A DNA stretch of 20,079 nucleotides, taken from contig JAZNJM010000119.1 in assembly GCA_045578045.1 (NCBI GenBank), forward strand, positions 1-20,079, in the 5' to 3' direction. Of the stretch, positions 1 to 6,661 are shown piece after piece. The notes under the pieces were generated by a model. It saw only the letters and a program-made list of their open reading frames with translations, did no database searches and was not told the DNA's origin. The DNA is from SIG653 sp045578045 (GTDB taxonomy: Bacteria; Bacillota; Clostridia; Oscillospirales; CAG-382). Positions within the stretch are counted from its first letter, which is position 1. Each line of letters opens with the position of its first letter. Both the position numbers and the translations under genes were made by a program.

Positions 1-58
1 ACAAATTATTGTGCCAACTCCTTGGCTCACAGAACGACATGGCTACGATCCGACTTCC
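1..58. other. Foreign-looking left-edge segment joined to the flavodiiron gene
   Basis: Reading on the minus strand, the flavodiiron protein matches its family up to the SADGFGKFG motif and then continues into residues that do not resemble the expected sequence after FGKFG. Bases 13-58 are about 57% G+C, against an AT-rich surrounding. A short stem-loop (GCCAA, loop CTCC, TTGGC) lies at 13-26. The change of composition and loss of homology at one point suggest a mobile-element boundary, a rearrangement or an assembly joint. I do not recognise the element. The group II intron at the other end of the window makes an intron copy conceivable, but the GTGYG start expected of a group II intron is not visible at this junction. 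Confidence 0.4.
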
Positions 59-562
59 GAATTTTCCAAATCCGTCTGCGGAGAAAAGAACCTTATCTTT
101 GCTGTCATAGGTAACTACAACCTCAGGCCAATGAACCATAGGTGCTGTTACAAAAGTCAACGTATGAGTTCCAAGAGAAAGAGTATCGCCTTCTCCAATA
201 ATAATTCTGTTATCTTCAAAATCCGTTCCGAAAAAGTTTTTCATCATAACGAAGGCTTTGGAAGAAGAAACAATTTTTGCATTTGGATATGCTTTAGCAA
301 AGCTCAAAACGCTTCCCGAATGGTCTGGCTCCATATGTTGAACAACGAGATAATCGGGAGATTTTCCTCCGAGAGCGTTTTGGATATTATCCATCCATTC
401 GTGAGTAAAATTAACGTCAACAGTGTCCATAATTGCGATTTTTTCGTCAATTATAGCGTAAGAGTTATACGCCATTCCGTTTGGAACTTCGTATTGACCT
501 TCAAAAAGGTCTATTTTTTTATCGTTTACACCGATGTATTTAATGTCATTTGTTATAACCAT
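1..562 (-). CDS. Flavodiiron protein (FprA-type), 5' part only
   Basis: Flavodiiron proteins are cytoplasmic enzymes that reduce O2 to water or NO to N2O in anaerobes, using a di-iron site in a metallo-beta-lactamase fold and FMN in a C-terminal flavodoxin domain. The start is ATG at 560-562, with GGAGG at 570-574, seven bases upstream. The visible part is the beta-lactamase-like domain. Its iron-ligand motif HMEPDH gives H76, E78, D80 and H81; H144 lies in APMVHWPE and D163 in SADGFGKFG, matching the usual ligand positions. The family is about 400 residues long, so the last ligand and the flavodoxin domain would lie beyond the left edge. From residue 170 (base 55 downwards) the reading frame stays open but no longer looks like the family, so the gene may be interrupted there. 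It is transcribed alone and diverges from the nucleotidase gene. Confidence 0.85.
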   Translation of the reverse strand, partial: MVITNDIKYIGVNDKKIDLFEGQYEVPNGMAYNSYAIIDEKIAIMDTVDVNFTHEWMDNIQNALGGKSPDYLVVQHMEPDHSGSVLSFAKAYPNAKIVSSSKAFVMMKNFFGTDFEDNRIIIGEGDTLSLGTHTLTFVTAPMVHWPEVVVTYDSKDKVLFSADGFGKFGSRIVAMSFCEPRSWHNNL

Positions 563-595
563 ATATTTTCCTCCAACTATTATTTCATTTGTATT

Positions 596-624
596 ATCCT
601 ACCATATTTTTCCCATTAAGTCAA
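596..624 (-). promoter_or_regulatory. Putative sigma-A promoter of the flavodiiron gene
   Basis: On the minus strand TTGACT (619-624) is followed after 17 bases by TAGGAT (596-601), a weaker -10 element. GATAAT, slightly further downstream, is an alternative with a 20-base spacer. The start codon lies about 35 bases further on. No clear operator is seen. Confidence 0.5.
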
Positions 625-739
625 GAAATTATCATATTTTTTTGATTAAAATCCATCACGTTCAAAAAACAACATTAAAATCCATAATTCAACAGCTCTT
701 TAGGAAAAAACATTTTTAAAAACAATATTTTCAAACCTA

Positions 740-768
740 TTGAAAGAAAAGAAAAAAAGGTATATAAT
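740..768 (+). promoter_or_regulatory. Sigma-A promoter of the 5'-nucleotidase lipoprotein gene
   Basis: TTGAAA (740-745), a 17-base spacer and a perfect TATAAT (763-768) lie 28 bases before the chosen start codon. The placement shows that an upstream ATG at 740, which overlaps the -35 element, cannot be the translation start. Confidence 0.75.
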
Positions 769-796
769 TACTCTATCAAACAATATGGAGATAACG

Positions 797-2311
797 ATGA
801 AAAAACTATTATTATTTTTGCTTATTTCAATATCCTTGATTTTCCAGAGCTGTGGAGGAGAAACTCACCAATCTTCAACCGCTCCCGCTTGTCAGAATCA
901 TCTTGATTCAGACAACAACGGTCTATGCGATAGCTGTTCTGTTTCTGTTTTGGTTGTCGTTGATTTTTACGTTTTAAACGACCTTCACGGAAAATTTGAT
1001 GATACCTCAAATCAAGAGGGGGTAGACGAACTTACAACCTTTTTAAAAAAATCAAAAGAAACAGACGAAAACGCCTTTTTCTTGTCAAGCGGCGATATGT
1101 GGCAAGGAAGCTCTGAAAGTAACTTAACAAAGGGACTTATCATAACAGATTGGATGAACGAGCTTGATTTTTCTTGTATGACCTTGGGCAACCACGAATT
1201 TGATTGGGGCGAAGAATTTATAGAAAAAAACGCTGATAAAGCAGAATTTCCCTTTCTTGCAATAAATATTTTCGACAAGAAAACAAACAAAAGGGTAAGT
1301 TACGCCGACTCATCAGTTATGGTTGAATGTGGCAATTTGCAAATCGGAATAATTGGAGCTATTGGAGACTGTTATTCATCTATTTCAGGTGAACACACAG
1401 AAAACGTTTATTTTAAAACGGGAAACGAGCTTTCAGCTCTTGTTAAAGAAGAATCAAACAAGCTGAGAAACGAAGGAGCAGATTATATAGTTTATTCTCT
1501 TCACGATGGTTTTGGCTCTTCAAAAAATACAACAACGGGAATTTCAGACAGTCAGCTCTCCTCATATTATGACGTTGAATTATCAAACGGCTTTGTTGAT
1601 TTGGTTTTTGAAGGTCATACACATCAGAAATACGTTATGACGGACAAATACGGAGTTTATCATCTTCAAAACGGAGGAGAGAACAAAGGTATATCACACG
1701 TTGAGGTTTCAGTAAACTCTGCAAACGGAAAAAACACAACCCGAATTGCAAACTTTATTTCAACTGAAACTTATTCAAACCTTGAAGACGATCCATTGGT
1801 AGATGATCTTCTCGATAAATACAGCGAAGAGATTAAACCCTCTTTGGAAATTGTGGGAAAAAATCCTTCAAAAATGTCAAGCAAAGATATAAAACAGCTT
1901 GTTGCGAATCTCTATTATAAAAAAGGTATAGAACGTTGGGGAAACAGCTATGATATTGTTTTAGGCGGAGGATATATTACTGTCAGAAGTCCATATTATC
2001 TCAAAGCGGGTAACGTTTCATATTCCGACCTGCAAACGCTTCTTCCCTTTGATAACGCCATAGTGCTTTGTTCCATAAAAGGAAAAGAGTTGTCCTCACG
2101 CTTTTTCAATTCAAATAATTCAGACTATTTTATTCATTATGAATCGTATGGTTCATCCATAAAAAACAATATTGATTATAATAAAACCTATTATATTGTA
2201 ACAGACACATATTGTTCTCAATATGCACCGAACCGTCTTACAGTTGTTGAATATTTAGACAACGAAACCTTTGCAAGAGATTTAGTTTCAGAATATTTTA
2301 AAGAAAAATAA
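797..2311 (+). CDS. Lipoprotein 5'-nucleotidase / 2',3'-cyclic-nucleotide phosphodiesterase family
   Basis: This is a predicted surface-anchored metallophosphoesterase that removes phosphate from nucleotides outside the cell, probably for nucleoside and phosphate scavenging. The start at 797 has GGAG at 787-790 and gives a 504-residue protein. It begins with a basic, hydrophobic signal peptide ending in FQSC, so C19 is the likely lipidated residue. A short Cys/His/Asp-rich segment follows (CQNHLDSDNNGLCDSC, about 32-47), resembling a metal-binding knuckle. The calcineurin-like phosphoesterase domain shows NDLHG (61-65), SGDMWQG (98-104), GNHEFD (131-136) and GHTH (273-276). The C-terminal 5'-nucleotidase domain follows, with a GGGYI motif and LLPFDNAI. 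The substrate is not evident from the sequence. It is a single-gene unit ended by a strong hairpin terminator. Confidence 0.85.
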   Translation: MKKLLLFLLISISLIFQSCGGETHQSSTAPACQNHLDSDNNGLCDSCSVSVLVVVDFYVLNDLHGKFDDTSNQEGVDELTTFLKKSKETDENAFFLSSGDMWQGSSESNLTKGLIITDWMNELDFSCMTLGNHEFDWGEEFIEKNADKAEFPFLAINIFDKKTNKRVSYADSSVMVECGNLQIGIIGAIGDCYSSISGEHTENVYFKTGNELSALVKEESNKLRNEGADYIVYSLHDGFGSSKNTTTGISDSQLSSYYDVELSNGFVDLVFEGHTHQKYVMTDKYGVYHLQNGGENKGISHVEVSVNSANGKNTTRIANFISTETYSNLEDDPLVDDLLDKYSEEIKPSLEIVGKNPSKMSSKDIKQLVANLYYKKGIERWGNSYDIVLGGGYITVRSPYYLKAGNVSYSDLQTLLPFDNAIVLCSIKGKELSSRFFNSNNSDYFIHYESYGSSIKNNIDYNKTYYIVTDTYCSQYAPNRLTVVEYLDNETFARDLVSEYFKEK

Positions 2312-2372
2312 TTTGCTCCATTTCTTTAACTTTTTCAGCTTAACTTTAATTATTAGATAAATCAAAAATATT

Positions 2373-2430
2373 AAGCGGTCTTATCCTTTTTTAAATTCGG
2401 GATAAAACCGCTTTAGTTATTTTATTTTAC
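2373..2430. terminator. Bidirectional terminator between convergent genes
   Basis: Arms at 2373-2386 (AAGCGGTCTTATCC) and 2399-2413 (GGGATAAAACCGCTT) form a long imperfect stem. It is followed by a T-rich run on the plus strand and an A-rich stretch on the other side. It sits between the plus-strand nucleotidase and the minus-strand GHL10 gene and can serve both. Confidence 0.75.
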
Positions 2431-2480
2431 AAACGTTTTAAGAAATGATAATTAAATACAATATCTGTTTTTGGGTATAT

Positions 2481-4112
2481 TTAATACTTAATAACCTCTC
2501 CCTTGATTATATCTGTCATATATTCTCTGCAATTTTCAAGCTCTGGTTCGACCTTAACGTTTGCAGCCCCTGTATTTGGATCAAACATATATTGATAACA
2601 GAAAACGGCATACCCACCGAAATTATCTTGTTTCAACGCATATTCAAAGCATTTTTTGAATACGTCTTTATTGTTTATCCATTCATTTTTACCGCTTCCG
2701 GCATATTGATCGCCCGTTCCATCGTAACCATCCACAGCTTTACCAAACGTCATTCCGCAAGTAAATTTAATATTTGGATTCGTTGTAACAGCCGACCATC
2801 GTTCATACGTTGCAGAAAAGCTCCACGTTGCGTGTTCCATTCCAAAATAAATCTGGGGCATAATATAATCAAGATATCCATCCTCAGAAAGCCACGTTCC
2901 AACGTCTGCATAATATGTTGTTGCCATATTGTTAATGTTTCCCGCGGGGGATATTCCAAAAAGCACCTTTGGATTTTCAGCTTTTATTGCTGAATATATT
3001 CCTGAAACAAGAGTATTTAAATTATTATATCTGAACTGTCTGAGAGTGAGCTTTGAATTTGAAGCCTTTGCCTCGTTGTATTCAACGTTATCAAACGCCG
3101 TTGTTTCGCCAAAATAGAAATAATCGTCCATATGAACTGCATCAACATCGTAATTTCTGACTATTTCCGCCGCTCCGTTGATTATAAGCTGTCTCACGTC
3201 ATCATATGCAATATTCAGATAATTTATAGAATTATAATTATAGAGCTTTCTTGTTCCAATCCATTTAGTCATAGGATATACATCGTCAATCTTATTAAGA
3301 TTTGTTGAAGACATTCCTCTCATCGGGTTTATCCAGGCGTGGAAACTCAAGCCCCTTTCGTGTGCCTCTCTTATCATTATTTCAAGAGGATCATATGAGC
3401 CATACTTTCCATATTGGTAAACAACGTATGATGACCACGGATAATAAGCAGACGGATAAAAGCTGTCTGTATTCGGTCTAATTTGAACGATAACAGTGTT
3501 AAAGCCTAAAGTCAGCAAATTATCATACGCCTTTTCAACAAGAGAAGTAAACGTACTTTGAGACCGTTGTTTTCTGTTTGAGTAGTAAACCGAGTCAAAA
3601 TCAAACTGAGAAATCCAACAAGCCTTAATAATATCATAATTCAAAGGCAGATAATCTTTGTTTGCACCAAAGTCTTTAAATTCTCTCTCTAAAAGCGTTT
3701 CATCAATTTCAGAAACCCTTAAAAACTGTTCGTAGCCTTCAACGTCAATAATAACGTCTTTTGATTCTTCTTCTGATTCATCGTTTGATGTGTCTTCTGA
3801 TTCATCGTTTGACGTGTCTTCTGATTCATTGTTTGACGTGTCTTTTGATTCATCGTTTGACATATCGTTTGATAAATCTTTTGATGCTTCTTCTGAGTTG
3901 TTTTCAGATACGTCTACAGAATTTTCTTCTGAATTGTTTTCAGATAACTCTTCCGAAGGGGTGAGTGATTCATATTCCGAAACAAAAGAGGAAACATCAT
4001 CTTTTGAAATATCTTCAGAAAAATTATCATCAGAAATTTTTTGCAATTCACAAGCGTTTGAAGAAAATAACGTCAAACAGAACAATAAAATCATACTAAA
4101 AAGCTGTTTCAT
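2481..4112 (-). CDS. GHL10-type glycosyl-hydrolase-like lipoprotein (DUF187) with acidic Ser-rich stalk
   Basis: This is a predicted surface protein with a TIM-barrel glycosyl-hydrolase-like 10 domain, a family thought to act on cell-wall or other polysaccharides; the substrate is unknown. The start at 4112 is chosen because GGAGG (4121-4125) lies eight bases upstream; a longer reading from 4145 has no comparable site. The 543-residue product has a signal peptide with a lipobox-like SSNAC (C21). About 100 residues of Asp/Glu/Ser/Asn-rich low-complexity linker follow, part of it four octapeptide repeats of the DTSNDESE type. The catalytic-like domain fills the rest: ACWISQFDF, FNTVIVQIRPN and HAWINPMRG are typical of the family. 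Asp/Glu-rich segments such as VHMDDYFY lie near the expected barrel centre. It has its own promoter. Confidence 0.8.
   Translation of the reverse strand: MKQLFSMILLFCLTLFSSNACELQKISDDNFSEDISKDDVSSFVSEYESLTPSEELSENNSEENSVDVSENNSEEASKDLSNDMSNDESKDTSNNESEDTSNDESEDTSNDESEEESKDVIIDVEGYEQFLRVSEIDETLLEREFKDFGANKDYLPLNYDIIKACWISQFDFDSVYYSNRKQRSQSTFTSLVEKAYDNLLTLGFNTVIVQIRPNTDSFYPSAYYPWSSYVVYQYGKYGSYDPLEIMIREAHERGLSFHAWINPMRGMSSTNLNKIDDVYPMTKWIGTRKLYNYNSINYLNIAYDDVRQLIINGAAEIVRNYDVDAVHMDDYFYFGETTAFDNVEYNEAKASNSKLTLRQFRYNNLNTLVSGIYSAIKAENPKVLFGISPAGNINNMATTYYADVGTWLSEDGYLDYIMPQIYFGMEHATWSFSATYERWSAVTTNPNIKFTCGMTFGKAVDGYDGTGDQYAGSGKNEWINNKDVFKKCFEYALKQDNFGGYAVFCYQYMFDPNTGAANVKVEPELENCREYMTDIIKGEVIKY
3769..3864 (-). 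repeat. Four tandem 24-bp repeats inside the GHL10 lipoprotein gene
   Basis: Units at 3769-3792, 3793-3816, 3817-3840 and 3841-3864 follow the plus-strand pattern TCTTCTGATTCATCGTTTGA plus four bases, with one to a few mismatches each. Each encodes one octapeptide of the DTSNDESE type in the stalk. In-frame copy-number change would lengthen or shorten the stalk without breaking the gene. Confidence 0.85.
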
Positions 4113-4176
4113 AAGTTTTTCCTCCATCAAAAAAGATTTTGTCAAAAATTATCGAAATGAATTTAATTCCAAAAGT

Positions 4177-4205
4177 ATTATATATCAATTTATACAAATT
4201 GTCAA
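4177..4205 (-). promoter_or_regulatory. Full-consensus sigma-A promoter of the GHL10 lipoprotein gene
   Basis: A perfect TTGACA (4200-4205), a 17-base spacer and a perfect TATAAT (4177-4182) on the minus strand. The start codon lies 65 bases downstream of the -10 element. Such a promoter suggests strong, largely constitutive expression unless repressed. Confidence 0.8.
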
Positions 4206-4265
4206 CAAATAATCTCTCCGTTTTTATATTATATAAACATATTTTTCTTAAAATAAGATGAAGAA

Positions 4266-4303
4266 AAAAGCCTTTCTTGTTTTTACGCAAGAAAGACTTT
4301 TTT
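4266..4303 (-). terminator. Terminator of the Ser/Lys/Ala/Glu-stalk lipoprotein gene
   Basis: Arms AAAAAGCCTTTCTTG (4266-4280) and CAAGAAAGACTTTTT (4289-4303) pair with one mismatch around an eight-base loop. T-runs flank the stem on both strands. It lies downstream of the gene ending at 4386 and upstream of the GHL10 promoter, so it isolates the two lipoprotein genes. Confidence 0.75.
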
Positions 4304-4385
4304 ATTAAGTAATCAAAAAATTAACTTATCTGGTCTATTTTCAACCTTCAAGTTTTAAAAACTTCAAGCTGATTATTTTTACAGC

Positions 4386-5270
4386 TTAGTTCTTTTCAAC
4401 TGTAAGACTCTCCCAAGCAACGCCTGACCATTCGCCACGAAGACCATATCCTTCGCCTGTAAGAGGATCTGAATCAATGTAGGTGCTGCCGGATGTGTTA
4501 TCATCAGTGAGGATAAGTTTACCATCTGCATAGCAGTTGATAATGCCGCCTTCAAGAACTTCTGCGGTTATTGTTATAGCAGAACCGTGAGAATATGTAA
4601 TTCCATGCTTTGCAAGAGGTTCTTGAATAAGTAAAGTCCAAGGAGTGCCGTTATGTGCAACCTTTGCAAGGTAGAGTTCACAAGCATCAGATACGAAAAG
4701 GAAGTAATAAGATCTGCTGCTTTCCCAGAAATAATTTGAATCTTCATCAGTAGCTGGTGCAAGTCCGAAAATAATTCCGTTGTCGTTATCAGCATCTGTT
4801 CCGCCGTTTGCAACGAATTTAGCAGAAATTTTACCCGTTTTGAAAGTTTCATCTACAACAACTGCAATATTGCCATCAGCTGTTGATTCGATTTGATTCA
4901 ATGCGTTTAAAGCAAAGTCGCCGCTTGCCTTGTGAAGCAAATAGTCTCCCCACTGTACAAATTCTTCTGCGGGTAAACCGTTGATTAATTGTTCTTCAGA
5001 TTCTTCCTCAGATTCTGCTTCGGATTCAGCAGTGGATTCTTCTGTTTCAGATTCGTCTGCTTCGGATTCAGCAACAGATTCTTCTGCTTTAGATTCAGCA
5101 GCGGATTCTTCTGCTTTAGATTCGTCTGCTTTGGATTCAGCAGCAGACTGTTCTGCCTTTGATTCTGCTTTGGATTCTGCTTTAGATTCATCATTGCCGC
5201 CACAGCTAACGAGGGACAAAGAAAGAAGAGCAGCAACAATTAAAGCGGATAATCTTTTAAATTTGCTCAT
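4386..5270 (-). CDS. Lipoprotein with Ser/Lys/Ala/Glu repeat stalk and lectin-like C-terminal domain
   Basis: I do not recognise a named family for the whole 294-residue protein. It has a lipoprotein signal peptide with lipobox LVSC (C23). About 70 residues of imperfect Glu-Ser-Lys-Ala / Glu-Glu-Ser-Ala-Ala repeats follow; they become more acidic towards the end and probably form a helical or extended stalk. The C-terminal part (about 100-294) is compatible with a concanavalin-like beta-sandwich: repeated short strands, a GKISAKF segment, NGIIFGL, a cluster of aromatics in FWESSRSYYF, and a final segment with LRGEWSGVAWESLTVE. A sugar- or surface-binding role is inferred only from that fold impression. 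The ATG at 5268-5270 follows an AAAGGAAA-type binding site about ten bases upstream. The gene has its own promoter and terminator. Confidence 0.7.
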   Translation of the reverse strand: MSKFKRLSALIVAALLSLSLVSCGGNDESKAESKAESKAEQSAAESKADESKAEESAAESKAEESVAESEADESETEESTAESEAESEEESEEQLINGLPAEEFVQWGDYLLHKASGDFALNALNQIESTADGNIAVVVDETFKTGKISAKFVANGGTDADNDNGIIFGLAPATDEDSNYFWESSRSYYFLFVSDACELYLAKVAHNGTPWTLLIQEPLAKHGITYSHGSAITITAEVLEGGIINCYADGKLILTDDNTSGSTYIDSDPLTGEGYGLRGEWSGVAWESLTVEKN

Positions 5271-5427
5271 GAGAAAATTTCCTTTCTGTTTTGGGTTTTA
5301 ATTTTTTAATTTTTGTTTTTTTAGTTTTTCGCCTTTCAGCGAATCGTTATAGGAGTTAAAAGACTTCAAGCTCGTATAAAGCTGTTGTAGCTTTTTAAGC
5401 TCTATATCCCCAATCTCCTTCTTTTGC

Positions 5428-5456
5428 ATTATACACCCTTTAAAACAAAAAGTCAA
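5428..5456 (-). promoter_or_regulatory. Sigma-A promoter with about 150-nt leader for the stalk lipoprotein
   Basis: TTGACT (5451-5456), a 17-base spacer and a perfect TATAAT (5428-5433) on the minus strand. Transcription would start near 5421, leaving a leader of about 150 bases before the ATG at 5270. The leader has two small potential hairpins: AAGCT-ACAAC-AGCTT and TTCGC-TGAAAG-GCGAA. No known riboswitch is recognised. Confidence 0.75.
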
Positions 5457-5504
5457 TAGTATTATTTCAAGAAAACGCAAAATAAATTAATATTTTTTTC
5501 CATA

Positions 5505-6344
5505 TCAACATCCCATAAGAGCAATTGTTTCTTTGTTTTTCAGCCTTAGATTATCTGAAATCATTGCAATAAATTCTGAATTTGTTGGTTTTCCTCTGGA
5601 CGTTTGGACAGTATATCCAAAAAACGAGTTTAAAACGTCAACGTCTCCCCTATCCCAAGCAACCTCAATAGCGTGTCTTATTGCCCTCTCAACTCTTGAA
5701 GACGTTGTGCTATATTCCTTCGCAACCGCTGGATATAACACCTTTGTAACAGAATTTATGTAATCTGTATTTTCAATAGTCATAATTATAGCAGTTCTCA
5801 GATATTGGTATCCCTTAATGTGAGCAGGAACTCCAATCTGATGAATTATCTTCGTTACTTGTGCTTCCAAGTCAACGGGATCTGAAACGGGAGGAAGAGC
5901 AGGACCTCTTCTTTTATTCGCTGTACATTTTTCAATTCTTTCTGCAAGAACTCCGAAATCAACTGGCTTTAACATACAATATGAAGCTCCGTTCTGACAA
6001 CATTCTTCAAAAAGCGTTTGATTGTTAAAGCTTGATAGCATTATAAACGAAGGAAAATATTCTCCAAATTTACGTTTACTCTCTTTTATAAGCTGAAGTC
6101 CGTCTATACGCCCTAAATACAAGTCTGAAACAACTGCATTAGGTCTGTATCTTGCAATTTTCGAAAAAGCGTCCATTCCGTCTATGGCTTCGCAAACAAC
6201 GTCTATGTTGTATCTTCTAAGGTTAGAAACGCAATTTCTTCTAAATTCAATGTTGCTGTCTACAATAATAACTTTGGTTTTCGTTTGATTCACCTGAGCC
6301 ATTTGAGGTGTTTGGTTCGTTTGACTGATTTGATTGCTTTCCAT
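5505..6344 (-). CDS. spo0A: Sporulation master regulator Spo0A
   Basis: Spo0A is the phosphorelay-activated response regulator that commits clostridia and bacilli to sporulation and represses or activates stationary-phase genes. The 279-residue product has an unusual Gln/Asn/Thr-rich N-terminal extension of about 22 residues. The receiver domain follows (about 23-140), with phosphoacceptor D74 in VVSDLYLGRIDG and the switch residues SS (104-105) and K126 in MLKP. The acidic pocket reads D29-S30, where Asp-Asp is usual. The C-terminal effector domain (about 155-279) is characteristic: VTKIIHQIGVPAHIKGYQYL, then the recognition-helix region TTSSRVERAIRHAIEVAW and a GKPTNSEFIA segment. GGAG at 6354-6357 sets the start. 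The gene stands alone; spoIVB, often found beside it, is not in the window. Confidence 0.95.
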   Translation of the reverse strand: MESNQISQTNQTPQMAQVNQTKTKVIIVDSNIEFRRNCVSNLRRYNIDVVCEAIDGMDAFSKIARYRPNAVVSDLYLGRIDGLQLIKESKRKFGEYFPSFIMLSSFNNQTLFEECCQNGASYCMLKPVDFGVLAERIEKCTANKRRGPALPPVSDPVDLEAQVTKIIHQIGVPAHIKGYQYLRTAIIMTIENTDYINSVTKVLYPAVAKEYSTTSSRVERAIRHAIEVAWDRGDVDVLNSFFGYTVQTSRGKPTNSEFIAMISDNLRLKNKETIALMGC

Positions 6345-6371
6345 ATTATACTACTCCGTTTCTTTTTTCGT

Positions 6372-6422
6372 CAGCAGAACCACCAAACCGCCGTAGTATT
6401 GGCGTTTTTGATGTTTCCGCTG
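6372..6422 (-). promoter_or_regulatory. Structured 5' leader of spo0A
   Basis: Within the roughly 95-nt leader, arms 6372-6379 (CAGCAGAA) and 6415-6422 (TTCCGCTG) form eight pairs with one G-U. They enclose an inner hairpin of CGCC (6389-6392) and GGCG (6401-6404) with an eight-base loop. This is a more GC-rich island than the flanks. No known riboswitch class is recognised. Confidence 0.4.
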
Positions 6423-6445
6423 TCATAATTTTACATTTCTGCCAA

Positions 6446-6474
6446 ATTATACCATTTTATAATAGAAAAATCAA
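6446..6474 (-). promoter_or_regulatory. Sigma-A promoter of spo0A
   Basis: TTGATT (6469-6474), 17 bases and a perfect TATAAT (6446-6451) on the minus strand, about 100 bases before the spo0A start codon. This would be a vegetative promoter; I did not find a convincing sigma-H-type sequence. Confidence 0.7.
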
Positions 6475-6503
6475 GTCTTTTTTTCAAAATAATCTAAAAA
6501 ACC

Positions 6504-6523
6504 GTCAAAAATTTTTCGACAAA
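6504..6523 (-). promoter_or_regulatory. Candidate Spo0A-binding site (0A box) upstream of the spo0A promoter
   Basis: TGTCGAA on the minus strand (TTCGACA at 6515-6521 on the plus strand) matches the classical 0A box. It forms part of an imperfect palindrome with GTC and GAC outer ends around A5/T5 runs. It ends about 40 bases upstream of the -35 element, a position suited to autoregulation. The seven-base match also occurs once inside a coding region (1271-1277), so the match alone is not strong. Confidence 0.5.
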
Positions 6524-6563
6524 GTTTGCAAAGAAAAAAGAAAAAACTTTTTCAAGAAAACAA

Positions 6564-6608
6564 AAAACTGCTTAAAATGGGATTTAAAATCTCATTCAAA
6601 GCAGTTTT
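6564..6608 (-). terminator. Terminator at the end of the murQ-to-dusB operon
   Basis: Arms AAAACTGCTT (6564-6573) and AAGCAGTTTT (6599-6608), extended by imperfect pairing of AAAATGGGATT with AATCTCATT. On the minus strand a T-run follows the stem. It lies about 55 bases past the dusB stop codon and ahead of spo0A. Confidence 0.7.
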
Positions 6609-6661
6609 AATCAGCTTTATTCAATTAAACTATTTTCATTTTATGTAAAAGCTATACCACA

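Noticed and set aside
1..58. Calling the left edge a definite group II intron
   Set aside because: There is no GTGYG start, domain V or maturase sequence there; only composition and the sudden loss of homology suggest an element.
11..619. 202-codon plus-strand reading frame
   Set aside because: It is antisense to the flavodiiron gene, which has clear iron-ligand motifs and a ribosome-binding site on the minus strand; its own translation resembles nothing.
740..796. Upstream ATG at 740 as start of the 5'-nucleotidase
   Set aside because: It overlaps the -35 element, lacks a ribosome-binding site and would put a charged segment before the signal peptide; ATG at 797 has GGAG and a proper lipoprotein leader.
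1271..1277. Second Spo0A-box match (TTCGACA)
   Set aside because: It lies inside the coding region of the 5'-nucleotidase gene far from any promoter; treated as chance.
3761..4212. Two overlapping plus-strand frames rich in Ser/Asp or Leu/Ile
   Set aside because: They are antisense to the 24-bp repeats and acidic linker of the GHL10 lipoprotein and lack a start context.
4981..5301. Ser/Asp repeat reading frame on the plus strand
   Set aside because: It is the antisense shadow of the Ser/Lys/Ala/Glu stalk; the low-complexity composition is a by-product of the repeat codons.
5298..5480. 60-codon minus-strand frame (or 43 codons from an inner ATG) before the stalk lipoprotein
   Set aside because: The inner ATG overlaps the TATAAT of a consensus promoter and the outer ATG lies upstream of it, so the main transcript would not contain either start codon.
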